This document shows positions 25,920 through 36,281 of a DNA stretch of 64,000 nucleotides, piece after piece (the first letter of the stretch is position 1; every line of letters begins with the position of its first letter). A model generated the notes under the pieces. It was not told where the DNA came from, made no database searches, and saw only the letters and a list, made by a program, of their open reading frames with translations. Position numbers and translations under genes: made by a program. Source of the DNA: CAVPTL01 sp963708725 (GTDB lineage: Bacteria; Actinomycetota; Thermoleophilia; Gaiellales; JAICJC01); NCBI GenBank assembly GCA_963708725.1, contig CAVPTL010000014.1, positions 310,001-374,000 on the forward strand, given 5' to 3'.

Positions 25920-26792
25920 CTATTCGGTGGCCGTGCGAGCCGCGTGCGAGTGCAGAAAGGCCGCGAACCGGCGCACGGCCGGGCGCGGCGTCGGCGTGCG
26001 GGCCATCAACACGTGGAACGGCCGATGCAGCGGAGTGCCGGGCGCCGGCAGCGCGAACAACGCTCCCTCGTCGAGTTCGCGAGCAACGGCGTGGCGAGAG
26101 ATCAGGGTGATCCCCATGCCCATCAGCAATGCCTGCTTCAACGCCCCGTTGGAGCCCAGGGTCAGCCGCTCCGAAGGCTCGATCCGCTCAGCGGCCAGAT
26201 AGCCCTCGAGACTCGCCCTGGTACCCGAGCCAGATTCGCGCATCAGCCACGGCGCCGCGGACAGCTCACCGTCGGGATCGCACCCCACCACGATCAGCTC
26301 GTTGTGGGCAAACGCCCGTCCCACGATGTCGCCCGCGGGTGGACGACCGGCGACTCCCAGGTCGGCGGTATGCGAGCGCAGCCGGTCGATCACGTCGCGT
26401 CGGTTTCCCACCTCGAGCAACACCTGGACCGAGGGCGCGGCGTCGCGGTAGGCCTGAATAGCGCTCGGCAGCAGATACTCCCCGGCGGTATTGACCGCGA
26501 TCACATGGATCCGGGCGCCACCCTCATCCACCGCCTCGCGCGCCGCCTCCCCACCCTGCTCCAGCAACCCGAGCACCGCCTCGGCATGTGGAAGGTACGC
26601 GCGTCCGGCCGCGGTCAGCCGGCTGCGCCGTCCGTCGCGCTCGAGCAGCGCGACCCCGAGCTCGCGCCCGAGCCCCGCGACGGCGGCAGAGACGGATGGC
26701 TGCGACACATTCAGGCGCTCGGCAGCCCGCTGGACGGTGCCGCCTTCGGCCACAGCGACGAGGGCGCGGAGCTGAGTCATGGTCACTGACAT
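25920..26792 (-). CDS. LysR-family transcriptional regulator
   Basis: A 290-aa regulator with the LysR winged helix at about 1-62 (LRALVAVAEGGTVQRAAERL, NVSQPSVSAAVAGL) and a two-lobed substrate-binding effector domain (about 92-290; AVNTAGEYLLPSAIQAY). The ATG at 26792 gives the standard LysR N-terminus; the open frame further upstream would run antisense through the divergent aminotransferase gene. Divergent to the glyoxylate-type operon starting at 26862, which it probably controls. An inverted repeat overlaps its own start codon. Confidence 0.89.
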   Translation of the reverse strand: MSVTMTQLRALVAVAEGGTVQRAAERLNVSQPSVSAAVAGLGRELGVALLERDGRRSRLTAAGRAYLPHAEAVLGLLEQGGEAAREAVDEGGARIHVIAVNTAGEYLLPSAIQAYRDAAPSVQVLLEVGNRRDVIDRLRSHTADLGVAGRPPAGDIVGRAFAHNELIVVGCDPDGELSAAPWLMRESGSGTRASLEGYLAAERIEPSERLTLGSNGALKQALLMGMGITLISRHAVARELDEGALFALPAPGTPLHRPFHVLMARTPTPRPAVRRFAAFLHSHAARTATE

Positions 26793-26813
26793 AGATGAAT
26801 CTCTATGAGTATA
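26790..26813 (-). promoter_or_regulatory. lysR -10 element and LysR-type inverted repeat
   Basis: CATAGA (26790-26795), six bases, TCTATG (26802-26807) forms a perfect 6-bp inverted repeat typical in size for LysR regulators. It spans the lysR start codon. Directly beside it, on the minus strand, is TATACT (26808-26813), a good -10 for lysR; no clear -35 is seen. Binding here would repress lysR and could activate the divergent operon. Confidence 0.52.
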
Positions 26814-26861
26814 TCGCTGATTCATTGGCATTACGCAGTGCTTTTGGGATACAACCTCTGG

Positions 26862-28013
26862 ATGCCTGATCAGATCGCGCCACTCAATCCGCCCACTCGG
26901 CTGCTCTGCGGCCCGGGGCCGTCCAACGTCCATCCCAAGGTGCTCGAGGCCATGCAAGCGCCGATGCTCGGCCACCTCGACCCCAACTTCCACGAAACGC
27001 TCGACCAGCTGGTCGAACTGCTGAAACTCGCCTACCAACGCCAGGACGGTCTCACGCTGGCGCTCTCGGCCACCGGTACGTCCGGTATGGAGGCCGGATT
27101 GGCCTCCCTCACCGAGCCGGGTGACACCGTGATCGTCGCCGTCGCCGGCTTCTTCGGCGCCCGCATCGTCGAGATCGCGCGGCGCCATGGAGCACATGTG
27201 GTGGAGGTCGCCGTCGAGCTGGGACAGGCGGTGCCCAACGAGATGATTCTCGAGGCGCTCGAGCGCCACCCCGAGACCGGCCTGGTCGCGGTGGTGCATG
27301 CCGAGACCTCAACCGGTGTGCGGCACCCGGTGGCCGAGCTGGCAGAGGCGATGCGCGGATCCACGGCGCTGCTGATGGCCGACTGCGTCACCTCACTCGG
27401 TGGGATCGAACTCGACGCCGGCGGCTGGGGCCTCGACTACTGCTACTCGTGCAGCCAGAAGTGCCTGGGTGCGCCTCCGGGCCTCTCGCCGGTGTCGCTG
27501 TCGGAACGCGCGCTCGAGCGAATCGCGCGGCGGTCGACACCGGTGCCGTACAGCTTCGACTTCGATCTGCTGCGCAAATACTGGATCGACCGCCCGGCGG
27601 TTTACCACCACACGGTGCCGATCCTGCAGTACTACGCCCTTTACGAGGCGCTGCGGCTGACGTTGGAGGAGGGACTCGAGAAGCGCTGGCAGCGACACGC
27701 CGCCGCCGGCGCGCATCTGCAGACGGGGCTTCGGGCACGTGGCTTCGACCTGCTGGCAGATCCCGTCTACCAGCTACCGCAGCTGACGGCGGTATGCGTA
27801 CCCGACGGCATCGACGGCAAAGCGATCCAGGCGCGACTGTTGGAGGAGCAGGGGATTGAGGTGGGCGGTGGGCTCGGACCCACCGCCCCCCCGATCTGGA
27901 GGGTCGGGCTGATGGGCACCAACGCCAACGTCGAGACCGCCGATCGGCTGCTGGCCGCGTTCGATTCCGTCGTCGAGTCCCGTCCCACTGCGCTTTCAAC
28001 CGGAGGTAGATGA
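26862..28013 (+). CDS. class V aminotransferase, serine/alanine-glyoxylate type
   Basis: A 383-aa PLP enzyme moving an amino group, by family, from alanine or serine to glyoxylate. The opening LLCGPGPSNVHPKVLEAM and the PLP lysine in SCSQKCLGAPPGLSP (K200) are characteristic. ATG at 26862 is chosen; it has no Shine-Dalgarno, and a TACAAC -10-like element lies 6 nt upstream, which would fit a leaderless transcript. The open frame upstream to 26805 has no family similarity. It overlaps the following lyase gene at the stop codon. The neighbours (malyl-CoA-lyase-like and CoA-transferase) suggest it removes or supplies glyoxylate. Confidence 0.88.
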   Translation: MPDQIAPLNPPTRLLCGPGPSNVHPKVLEAMQAPMLGHLDPNFHETLDQLVELLKLAYQRQDGLTLALSATGTSGMEAGLASLTEPGDTVIVAVAGFFGARIVEIARRHGAHVVEVAVELGQAVPNEMILEALERHPETGLVAVVHAETSTGVRHPVAELAEAMRGSTALLMADCVTSLGGIELDAGGWGLDYCYSCSQKCLGAPPGLSPVSLSERALERIARRSTPVPYSFDFDLLRKYWIDRPAVYHHTVPILQYYALYEALRLTLEEGLEKRWQRHAAAGAHLQTGLRARGFDLLADPVYQLPQLTAVCVPDGIDGKAIQARLLEEQGIEVGGGLGPTAPPIWRVGLMGTNANVETADRLLAAFDSVVESRPTALSTGGR

Positions 28014-28975
28014 TGGCCGTTCGCACCCGACTTCACCGCAGCGAGCTCGCGGTGCCCGGCTCCAGCACCCGCATGCTCGAGAAGGCGCCGAACGCCGGCG
28101 CCGACGTCGTCTTCCTCGATCTCGAAGACGCCGTCGCCCCCGACGACAAGGAACAGGCGCGCGAGAACGTGATCGCCGCGCTCAACGAGCAGGACTGGTC
28201 GGAGTGCTCGGTATCAGTGCGTATCAACGGCCTGGACACGCACTACTGCTACCGCGACATCGTCGAGGTGGTCGAGCGGGCCGGTGACAAGTTGGACACC
28301 ATCCTGATCCCCAAGGTCGGCACTCCCTCGGATGTGGAGTTCGTCGCCACGCTCATGTCCCAGATCGAGGCCGCTCACGGGCTCGCGCCGATCAACCTGC
28401 ACATCCTGATCGAGACGGCGCTTGGGATGGCAAACGTGGAGGCGATCGCCCAGGCCTGCCCCGATCGGCTCGAAGCAATGGTGTTCGGCGTGGCCGACTA
28501 CGCCGCGTCGACCCAGGCCCGAACGACCAATATCGGCGGCGCCAACCCCGAATACTCGGTGCTGACCGACCCTGGCACCGACGGGCAGCGCGACCGCCAT
28601 TGGGGCGACCAGTGGCACTTCGCCCTGTCGCGGATGGTGGTCGCATGCCGCGCGTATGGCCTGCGGCCAATCGACGGGCCGTTCGGCGACTACTCCGATC
28701 CCGACGGCTACGTGTCCGCCGCCCGCCGTGGCGCGCAGCTCGGCTGCGAGGGCAAGTGGGCGATCCATCCGTCCCAGATCGCGCTGGCAAACGGCGTCTT
28801 CACGCCCACCGACGAGGAGGGCGCGCACGCCCGCCGGATCCTCGCCGCGATGGAGCAGGCCGCGACCGAGGGCAAGGGCGCAGTCTCGCTCGACGGGCGC
28901 TTGATCGATGCCGCGTCGATCAAGATGGCCGAGAATCTTGTGCAGAAGATGGAGCAGATGGGGGCACCGGCGTGA
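28013..28975 (+). CDS. HpcH/HpaI-CitE superfamily lyase, malyl-CoA-lyase-like
   Basis: A 320-aa C-C lyase closest to L-malyl-CoA/beta-methylmalyl-CoA lyase. Conserved runs include RSELAVPGSSTRMLEKA, VVFLDLEDAVAPDDK (metal-binding acidic residues), VSVRINGLDTHYCYRD and the later acidic ligand in ILIETALGMAN. The reaction would split malyl-CoA into acetyl-CoA and glyoxylate, or run in reverse. Two overlapping ATG codons exist; the second, at 28013, has the better spacing (6 nt) from GGAGG at 28002. Citramalyl-CoA lyase activity is a fair alternative. Confidence 0.86.
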   Translation: MAVRTRLHRSELAVPGSSTRMLEKAPNAGADVVFLDLEDAVAPDDKEQARENVIAALNEQDWSECSVSVRINGLDTHYCYRDIVEVVERAGDKLDTILIPKVGTPSDVEFVATLMSQIEAAHGLAPINLHILIETALGMANVEAIAQACPDRLEAMVFGVADYAASTQARTTNIGGANPEYSVLTDPGTDGQRDRHWGDQWHFALSRMVVACRAYGLRPIDGPFGDYSDPDGYVSAARRGAQLGCEGKWAIHPSQIALANGVFTPTDEEGAHARRILAAMEQAATEGKGAVSLDGRLIDAASIKMAENLVQKMEQMGAPA

Positions 28976-30207
28976 CCGCCCGCACACAAGGGCCGCTGGC
29001 GGGCATCACCGTGCTCGATCTCGCGACGATCTTCGCGGGGCCAAGCGCGTGTCGCCACCTCGCCGACTTCGGTGCCGACGTGATCAAGGTCGAGCGGCCG
29101 GGAACACCCGACGGCGCCCGTCATCTCGGCGAGACCGATGGCGATGACTCCTTCTACTGGCGCATCACCGGCCGCAACAAACGCCCGATCGAACTCGACC
29201 TGAAGGCCCCCACCGGCCGCGAGGTGCTGCTCGACCTGGTGCGCGCGGCCGACGTCTTGGTCGAGAACTTTCGCCCGGGCACACTCGAGCGGCTGGGACT
29301 TGGGCCCGAGGAGGTGCTGCTGGTCGAAAACCCCGGGCTGGTCGTGCTGCGGGTGACCGGCTACGGGCAGGACGGGCCGTACGCCAACCGGGCGGGGTTT
29401 GGGACGATGGCCGAAGCGATGTCGACCCTGGCCCACACCACCGGCGAGCCCGACGGCCCACCGACGCTTCCGCCGGTCGCCCTGGCCGATGAGGTCACCG
29501 GCCTGCAGGGTGCGTTTGCGGTACTCACGGCGCTGCGACATCGCGACGCCACCGGCGAAGGTCAGGTAATCGACCTGAGCCTGCTCGAGTCGCTGGTCGA
29601 CGTGCTCGGCCCGGGACCGGGAATCCACCATCGCACCGGCCATGTCGACGGTCGGTACGGATCCCGGCTGGTGTTCTCGGCGCCGCGTAACATCTACGCC
29701 GCGAGTGACGGCCACATCGTGCTGTCCGGCTCGGCCAACGAGGCGGCGCTTCGGATCTTTGACGCAATTGGCCGCTCGGAGTTGAGACAGGACGAGCGGT
29801 TCATGACCTGCCCCATGCGGGTCAAGCATGTGGATGTGCTCGACGAGATCATCGAGTCGTGGACACGCACGCGCACCGTCGCCGAATGCGTGGACACGTT
29901 CAGCTCGGCGGGAGCCGCGTGCGGGCCTGTGTATGACGTCTGCGACCTCGTGAACGACGAGCACGTGCAGGCGCGCGAGTCATTCGTCGAGCTCGAAAGC
30001 CCCGACGGCGACGGGCCGGTGCTGCAGCTCCAGCCGGCGCCGAGGCTGTCGCGCACCCCGGGCGAGCTTCGCCACAGTGGATTGGCGGCGGGCGCGTGTA
30101 CCGACCAGGTGCTCGCCGAGCTCGGATACGACGTCGAGACGATCGCCAAGCTGCGAAGCGACGGTGTGATCGGAGCCGCCCGTCCGTTGGTGGCGACCGG
30201 CAGCTAG
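28972..30207 (+). CDS. family III (CaiB/BaiF) CoA-transferase
   Basis: A 411-aa CoA-transferase starting at a GTG with a 4-bp GTGA overlap to the lyase; the longer open frame upstream is a shadow. Family motifs: PLAGITVLDLATIFAGPSAC, DFGADVIKVERPG, ADVLVENFRPGTLERLG and VTGYGQDGPYANRAGF. Where the catalytic Asp of formyl-CoA transferase is expected the sequence reads GQVIDLSLLESL, with Glu at the aligned position by eye. Together with the malyl-CoA-lyase-like protein, a succinyl-CoA:malate CoA-transferase role is plausible. Convergent 4-bp overlap with the next gene. Confidence 0.85.
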   Translation: MTARTQGPLAGITVLDLATIFAGPSACRHLADFGADVIKVERPGTPDGARHLGETDGDDSFYWRITGRNKRPIELDLKAPTGREVLLDLVRAADVLVENFRPGTLERLGLGPEEVLLVENPGLVVLRVTGYGQDGPYANRAGFGTMAEAMSTLAHTTGEPDGPPTLPPVALADEVTGLQGAFAVLTALRHRDATGEGQVIDLSLLESLVDVLGPGPGIHHRTGHVDGRYGSRLVFSAPRNIYAASDGHIVLSGSANEAALRIFDAIGRSELRQDERFMTCPMRVKHVDVLDEIIESWTRTRTVAECVDTFSSAGAACGPVYDVCDLVNDEHVQARESFVELESPDGDGPVLQLQPAPRLSRTPGELRHSGLAAGACTDQVLAELGYDVETIAKLRSDGVIGAARPLVATGS

Positions 30208-31121
30208 CCTGCCGGCGCAGCGACCGCTGCGGCCACGATCAGATCCTCCCAGGCGACTCCCACCGCTTTGAACACGGTGATCCCAGAAGCCTTCGGCGGC
30301 GGTGCGTTCACGAGTTCGTGCAGGTCGCCCACGATCTGGTCGGCCCTGAACGCGCCTTCCGCGATCGGGATCTGAAGGTCGCCGGCCTCCTCGAGCACTG
30401 CCTCTCGGTCGTCAACGTAGAGCCGCCCGCGGGTGACGGTGACCGTATCGATCTCGCGGGTGTGCGGCTGGTATGACCCGATGGCGTTCACGTGGGTGCC
30501 CCGCCCCAGCAGCTCGCCGTCAAACAGCGGCTCGGCGGCGGTGGTGCAACAACAGACGATGTCGGCGTCGACCACATCCTCTGGCGTTCCCGCCCGGGCG
30601 TCGAGCCCCGCGGCCCGAACCTCGGCCAGAAGCGCCTCCACCCGCTCCGGCCGCCGGCCGACCACCGTCACGCGCGAGATCGGACGCACCGCCCGCATCG
30701 CCTCGATGTGCGAGCGCGCCTGAACACCTGCCCCGAACACAATGAGGGAGTTCGCATCCTCGGCCGCGAGATACCGGGTGGCGAGGCCCGAGAGCGCGCC
30801 GGTACGGATGGCCGTCAACTCGGTTCCGTCGATCACCGCGATCGGTTCGAGCGTGCCGGGCGAAAACAGCACGTACATACCGTGCACCAGCGGCAATCCG
30901 CGCGAGGGGTTGGACGGCTGGATCGTCACCAGCTTCACGCCCGCGGATCCCGACGCATCGGTTGCGGGCATCAGCACCAGCACGCCGTCACCTGCGGCGA
31001 CCGTCGCGCGCAGTGGTACGGCACTCGGGGGTGCGCTTCGCAACCCGGCCTCGAGCGCGTCGATCGCCGATCGCATGGGCAGCCGGCGTCGCAGCTCCTC
31101 GGCGTCGATCCACATCGTCAC
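30204..31121 (-). CDS. ornithine cyclodeaminase / mu-crystallin family protein
   Basis: A 305-aa NAD(P)-dependent enzyme. The family includes ornithine cyclodeaminase, archaeal-type alanine dehydrogenase and ketimine reductases. Visible are GVKLVTIQPSNPSRGLP, AIRTGALSGLATRYLA, the Rossmann motif IVFGAGVQARSHIEAM and AIGSYQPHTREID. The substrate cannot be assigned; given the partner FAD amine oxidase, imine reduction or amino-acid deamination is reasonable. GTG start, 4-bp overlap with the FAD oxidoreductase upstream, same operon. Confidence 0.83.
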   Translation of the reverse strand: MTMWIDAEELRRRLPMRSAIDALEAGLRSAPPSAVPLRATVAAGDGVLVLMPATDASGSAGVKLVTIQPSNPSRGLPLVHGMYVLFSPGTLEPIAVIDGTELTAIRTGALSGLATRYLAAEDANSLIVFGAGVQARSHIEAMRAVRPISRVTVVGRRPERVEALLAEVRAAGLDARAGTPEDVVDADIVCCCTTAAEPLFDGELLGRGTHVNAIGSYQPHTREIDTVTVTRGRLYVDDREAVLEEAGDLQIPIAEGAFRADQIVGDLHELVNAPPPKASGITVFKAVGVAWEDLIVAAAVAAPAG

Positions 31122-32260
31122 ACGACGTTTCGCTCGGGGCGCGCCATCCGACCGTCAAACCGGGCCGCGGAGAGGGGCGTGACATCGACGAACGGCTCGC
31201 GCTCGAGGTAGAGATCGCGCACGATCTCGCCGATGGCGGGGCCTTGCAGAAACCCGTGGCCGGAGAACCCCGTCGCATACAGAAACCGTGCCGGCGCCGA
31301 CGCTTCCCCGACGATCGCGTTGTGGTCGGGCGAGACCTCGTACAGCCCCGCCCATCCACCGGCGATGCCGGCCTCGGTGATCGCCGGTGCCCGCCGCTCG
31401 GCGACTTCGAGCAGGGCCGGAATCCAGTCGTCGCTGGTTTCGAGGTTGAACCCCGGCGCCTGGTTGGGATCGGCCATGCCCATCAGCAGGCCGCTGCCCT
31501 CACGATGAAAGTAGAAGCCGGTGGTGAAGTCGATCGTCATCGGACAGTGCTCAGGGAGGTTGGCGATCGGCTCGGTGTGGAGAATCTGACGCCGCACCGG
31601 AGTCACCGGCAGGGGCACGCCCACCATCTCACCGATTGCTGCCGACCACGCCCCCGCGGCGCACACCACCGCGCCGGTCTCAACCACTCCGCGGCTGGTG
31701 ACCACCCCGGCGATCCGGTCGCCGCGTAGGTCGATCGATTGCACCTCACAGCCGGTTTCGATTGAAGCGCCGGCTGCGCGAGCGCCCGCGGCATAGCCAT
31801 GGACAACGGCCTCGGGTGTCGCGTGGCCGTCGTCAGGCGAGTATGCCGCCGCGAGCACATCGTCGACGTTGATCAGCGGCGAGAGCTCGCGCGCCTCATC
31901 CGGGGTGATGATCCGGCTCGGTACTCCCAGCCGGTTTTGCATGGCCACGCCTTCGGTGAACGACTCGACGTCTTCCGTGCGGGTGAGCAGGAACAGGTAG
32001 CCCACCCGGCGCAGATCGATCTCCCAACCCGGTCGCTCCCCAAAACGCGCGAAGGCCTCGAGGCTGCGCGCCCCGATCTTGACGTTGAGCGGATCGGAGA
32101 ACTGTGCCCTCACCCCTCCCGCGGCGCGGCTGGTGGAGCCCTCAGCGAGCTGTCCGCGCTCGAGCAGTAGCACGTCACTGACGCCGGCCTCGGCCAGGTG
32201 GAAGGCGATGCTGGTACCCATCACGCCACCGCCGATCACCACCACCGACGCTCTATGCAC
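31118..32260 (-). CDS. FAD-dependent amine/amino-acid oxidoreductase (DAO family)
   Basis: A 380-aa flavoprotein of the glycine oxidase/sarcosine oxidase beta/proline dehydrogenase beta group. The FAD motif VVVIGGGVMGTSIAFHLAEA starts at residue 6, followed by EGSTSRAAGGVRAQF, and the C-terminal GWAGLYEVSPDHNAIVGE and ATGFSGHGFLQGPAIGE are typical. The GTG at 32260 is chosen because upstream residues in this frame are a shadow of the CDF exporter gene, with which it overlaps by 8 bp. It may oxidise glycine, sarcosine or a related amine, releasing glyoxylate in some family members. Confidence 0.85.
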   Translation of the reverse strand: MHRASVVVIGGGVMGTSIAFHLAEAGVSDVLLLERGQLAEGSTSRAAGGVRAQFSDPLNVKIGARSLEAFARFGERPGWEIDLRRVGYLFLLTRTEDVESFTEGVAMQNRLGVPSRIITPDEARELSPLINVDDVLAAAYSPDDGHATPEAVVHGYAAGARAAGASIETGCEVQSIDLRGDRIAGVVTSRGVVETGAVVCAAGAWSAAIGEMVGVPLPVTPVRRQILHTEPIANLPEHCPMTIDFTTGFYFHREGSGLLMGMADPNQAPGFNLETSDDWIPALLEVAERRAPAITEAGIAGGWAGLYEVSPDHNAIVGEASAPARFLYATGFSGHGFLQGPAIGEIVRDLYLEREPFVDVTPLSAARFDGRMARPERNVV

Positions 32261-33188
32261 GGCGGGCCGTCGGCGATTCACTGCAGTCGGGCCGGTGGAT
32301 CTGAAGCAACCGTTCGTGATCGCGGTCGATCTGGATCGTGGCGTGGGTGATCTCGTGTTCGGCCAAAAGATCTTGGGCCGCGTGCAGCAGGTGATCGTGA
32401 TCGGCGCCGTCGAGGGCGACGATATGAACCGCGACCGCCACCATGCCGCTCGTAATCGTCCACACGTGCAGGTCATGCACCTGCTTGACCCCGGGCAGCC
32501 GGGCGAGGCCCATCCCGATCTCCTCGACGTCGACGCCGGCCGGTGCCACCTCCATCAGCACTCGCACCGAGTCGCGGATCAGGGTGAACGAGGTGGCCGC
32601 CACCAGCACACCGATGGCGGCGGCGATCACCGGGTCGGCCGATGGATACCCGGCCAGCACCAGCAGCCCGGCAACCACCGCGCCGGCGGAGCCGAGCAGG
32701 TCGGCCCCGGCGTGGATCAGGGCGCCGCGCAGGTTGAGATTCTCGCGATCGCCATCGCGCAGAAGCACCCACACGGGAATGCCGTTGGCGAGCAGTCCGA
32801 TGCCGCCGACGATCACGACCGCCCAACCGGTGACGGCCGGCTGGGTGCCCACAAGCCGCTCGAGCGCCTGCCACACGATCACGATGCTGAGCACGATCAA
32901 CGTCACGCCGTTGACGAGCGCAGCGAGCACCTCGGCCCGGCGCCAGCCGAAGGTGCGTGCTCCGCGGGCCGGGAGTCCCGACGCCCACGCGGCCGCGAGT
33001 GCCAGCGCAATCGCAAACCCGTCGGAGACGTTGTGCACCGCGTCGGAGATCAGCGCGAGGCTGCCGAACAGATAGCCACACACCGCTTCGACCAGGCCGA
33101 ACGCGACCGTGAAGATCAACGCGATTCGAAGTGCCCGCCGACTCCCGGCGGCGTGGGCATGACCGTGGTGCGCGTGCGAATGTCCCAC
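32253..33188 (-). CDS. cation diffusion facilitator (Zn/Co-type exporter)
   Basis: A 311-aa inner-membrane metal/proton antiporter of the CzcD/ZitB type. The His-rich start (GHSHAHHGHAHA) is a common metal-collecting tail. The two intramembrane site motifs are SDAVHNVSDG and LIHAGADLLGS (His-x3-Asp). A cytoplasmic C-terminal domain follows (GVKQVHDLHVWTI). ATG start. It is the first gene of a minus-strand run with two amino-acid metabolism genes, an odd pairing that may just reflect compact gene packing. Confidence 0.92.
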   Translation of the reverse strand: MGHSHAHHGHAHAAGSRRALRIALIFTVAFGLVEAVCGYLFGSLALISDAVHNVSDGFAIALALAAAWASGLPARGARTFGWRRAEVLAALVNGVTLIVLSIVIVWQALERLVGTQPAVTGWAVVIVGGIGLLANGIPVWVLLRDGDRENLNLRGALIHAGADLLGSAGAVVAGLLVLAGYPSADPVIAAAIGVLVAATSFTLIRDSVRVLMEVAPAGVDVEEIGMGLARLPGVKQVHDLHVWTITSGMVAVAVHIVALDGADHDHLLHAAQDLLAEHEITHATIQIDRDHERLLQIHRPDCSESPTARRA

Positions 33189-33231
33189 CGCCAGACCGTA
33201 GCATGTAACGAATCCGTGCCAAAACCGTGCA

Positions 33232-33264
33232 GTGAATAAATGGTGCCTGGCACCATTTATTCAG
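33232..33264. repeat. palindromic repeat, copy 2
   Basis: Same sequence as copy 1 except the final base (G for C), leaving 15-bp perfect arms at 33233-33263 around one T. It lies in the divergent region between the CDF exporter and the ABC-F gene, 24 bp upstream of the ABC-F start. The bases after the palindrome (GGGGTTGGT) resemble those after copy 4 (AGGTTGGT), so these two form a subgroup. Confidence 0.92.
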
Positions 33265-33287
33265 GGGTTGGTCACTAGACTCGGGGC

Positions 33288-34920
<1,633 letters not shown>

Positions 34921-34928
<8 letters not shown>

Positions 34929-35532
34929 CTGCCCGACCGCCGGCAAACAGCGAACTCGAGAGCACGTAGAAGGCGGCGATGGCAGCGAATCCTGCCAGCG
35001 ACACCCACGGATCGATGAACGCAACCAGCGTGGCGGCGCCGTAGATCAGCGGGCCGATCGCGTACGAGCGCGTGATCCCCGCCGCCTCGGCCTCGTCCAC
35101 CACCTCGGTCATGCAGTTTCGCCGGCCGTAGTGCCAGATGACGTTGTACATCACCGCCAGCGCGACGCCCGTGCAGCCGTAGAACAGCGCCGCCGTGGTG
35201 AGGTTCGCGTCGGTGCGCGGCTCCTTCAGGGCGGCGGCGACCACGCCGGTGGGGAACGGCACGAAGGCCACCACCATCAGAAAGACGAGCGTGAGAAAGA
35301 GAAATGCTCGATCGACGCGATCGAAGTGACGCATCAGCACGTGGTGGTTGACCCACAGCACGCCGATCGTCAGGAAGCTGACCACGAACGCCACCATCGC
35401 CGGCCACTCGTGGTGGAGCGCGTTGGAGAGCGAACCGGTGCCCACATCGGGGACGTGCAGGTCGAGCACGAGCAGCGTGATCGCGATTGCAAAGACGCCG
35501 TCGGAGAACGCTTCGAGCCGGTTCTTGCTCAC
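34921..35532 (-). CDS. TMEM175-family potassium channel-like protein
   Basis: A 203-aa membrane protein with about six spans. The diagnostic first-helix motif RLEAFSDGVFAIAITLLVL starts at residue 5; bacterial members form tetrameric potassium channels. GTG start at 35532, giving a 4-bp GTGA overlap with the amino-acid ABC ATPase upstream, so the two are translationally coupled. The 3' end overlaps the convergent ABC-F gene by 8 bp. Confidence 0.87.
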
Positions 35533-36281
35533 GTCGCCTGCATCCGGCCGGCGTCGATGATGCGCTGCAGGAACTGCTGCGTACGTGGCTCCTGGGGATC
35601 GCGAAAGATGGCATCGGGCGGGCCCTGCTCGAGAATCACCCCGGCATCGAGAAAGCACACGCGGTTGGCAACGTCGCGGGCAAAGCCCATCTCGTGGGTT
35701 GCGATCACCATCGTCATGCCCTCGGCCGCGAGCTCACGTACCACCTGGAGCACTTCGGCGACAAGCTCGGGGTCGAGTGCGCTGGTGATCTCGTCGAGCA
35801 GCATCAGCCCGGGTTTCATCGCGAGTGCACGCACGATCGCGACCCGCTGCTGCTGGCCGCCGGACAGATGGTCAGGGTAGGCGGCGGCCTTGTCGGCCAG
35901 CCCGAACCGCTCGAGCAGCTCGAGCCCGGCGGCCTTGGCGTCGCCGCGCGAGACCTTGAGCGCCTTGCGTGGCGCCAGCGAGACGTTCTCGATCACCGTC
36001 ATGTGCGGAAACAGGTTGTAGGACTGGTAGACGATCCCGATCTCACGCCGCAGCCGGTTGAGGTCAACGCCGGGTGCGGTCACCTCCTGATCGCCGACCA
36101 TGATCCGCCCCGAGTCGATCCGCTCGATCAGGTTGACACACCGAAGCAGCGTCGACTTGCCCGAGCCGGACGCTCCGATCAGGCACACCACCTCGTGATC
36201 GGCAACGTTCAGGTCGATGCCCTTCAGCACCTCGTTCTCACCGAAGCTCTTGTGCACCTGTTCCAGGACGAGCGTGCTCAC
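35529..36281 (-). CDS. polar amino-acid ABC transporter ATP-binding protein (GlnQ-type)
   Basis: A 250-aa ATPase with Walker A GASGSGKST at 36-44, NLFPHMTVIENV, signature LSGGQQQRVAIVRAL, Walker B LMLLDEITSALDPE and the H-loop THEMGFARDVA, all typical of glutamine/polar amino-acid importers. The DEITSALD form replaces the common DEPTSALD. The GTG at 36281 is chosen because it overlaps the permease stop by 4 bp; a much longer literal open frame to 37127 arises only because the permease gene is frameshifted. Confidence 0.9.
   Translation of the reverse strand: MSTLVLEQVHKSFGENEVLKGIDLNVADHEVVCLIGASGSGKSTLLRCVNLIERIDSGRIMVGDQEVTAPGVDLNRLRREIGIVYQSYNLFPHMTVIENVSLAPRKALKVSRGDAKAAGLELLERFGLADKAAAYPDHLSGGQQQRVAIVRALAMKPGLMLLDEITSALDPELVAEVLQVVRELAAEGMTMVIATHEMGFARDVANRVCFLDAGVILEQGPPDAIFRDPQEPRTQQFLQRIIDAGRMQAT

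Noticed and set aside
28600..30207. A 535-aa CoA-transferase with N-terminal extension
   Set aside because: The extension is a shadow of the malyl-CoA-lyase-like gene; the GTG at 28972 with a 4-bp overlap gives the normal family N-terminus.
26862..30207. An itaconate degradation operon (CoA-transferase, hydratase, citramalyl-CoA lyase)
   Set aside because: There is no hydratase gene, and the lyase resembles malyl-CoA lyase more closely.
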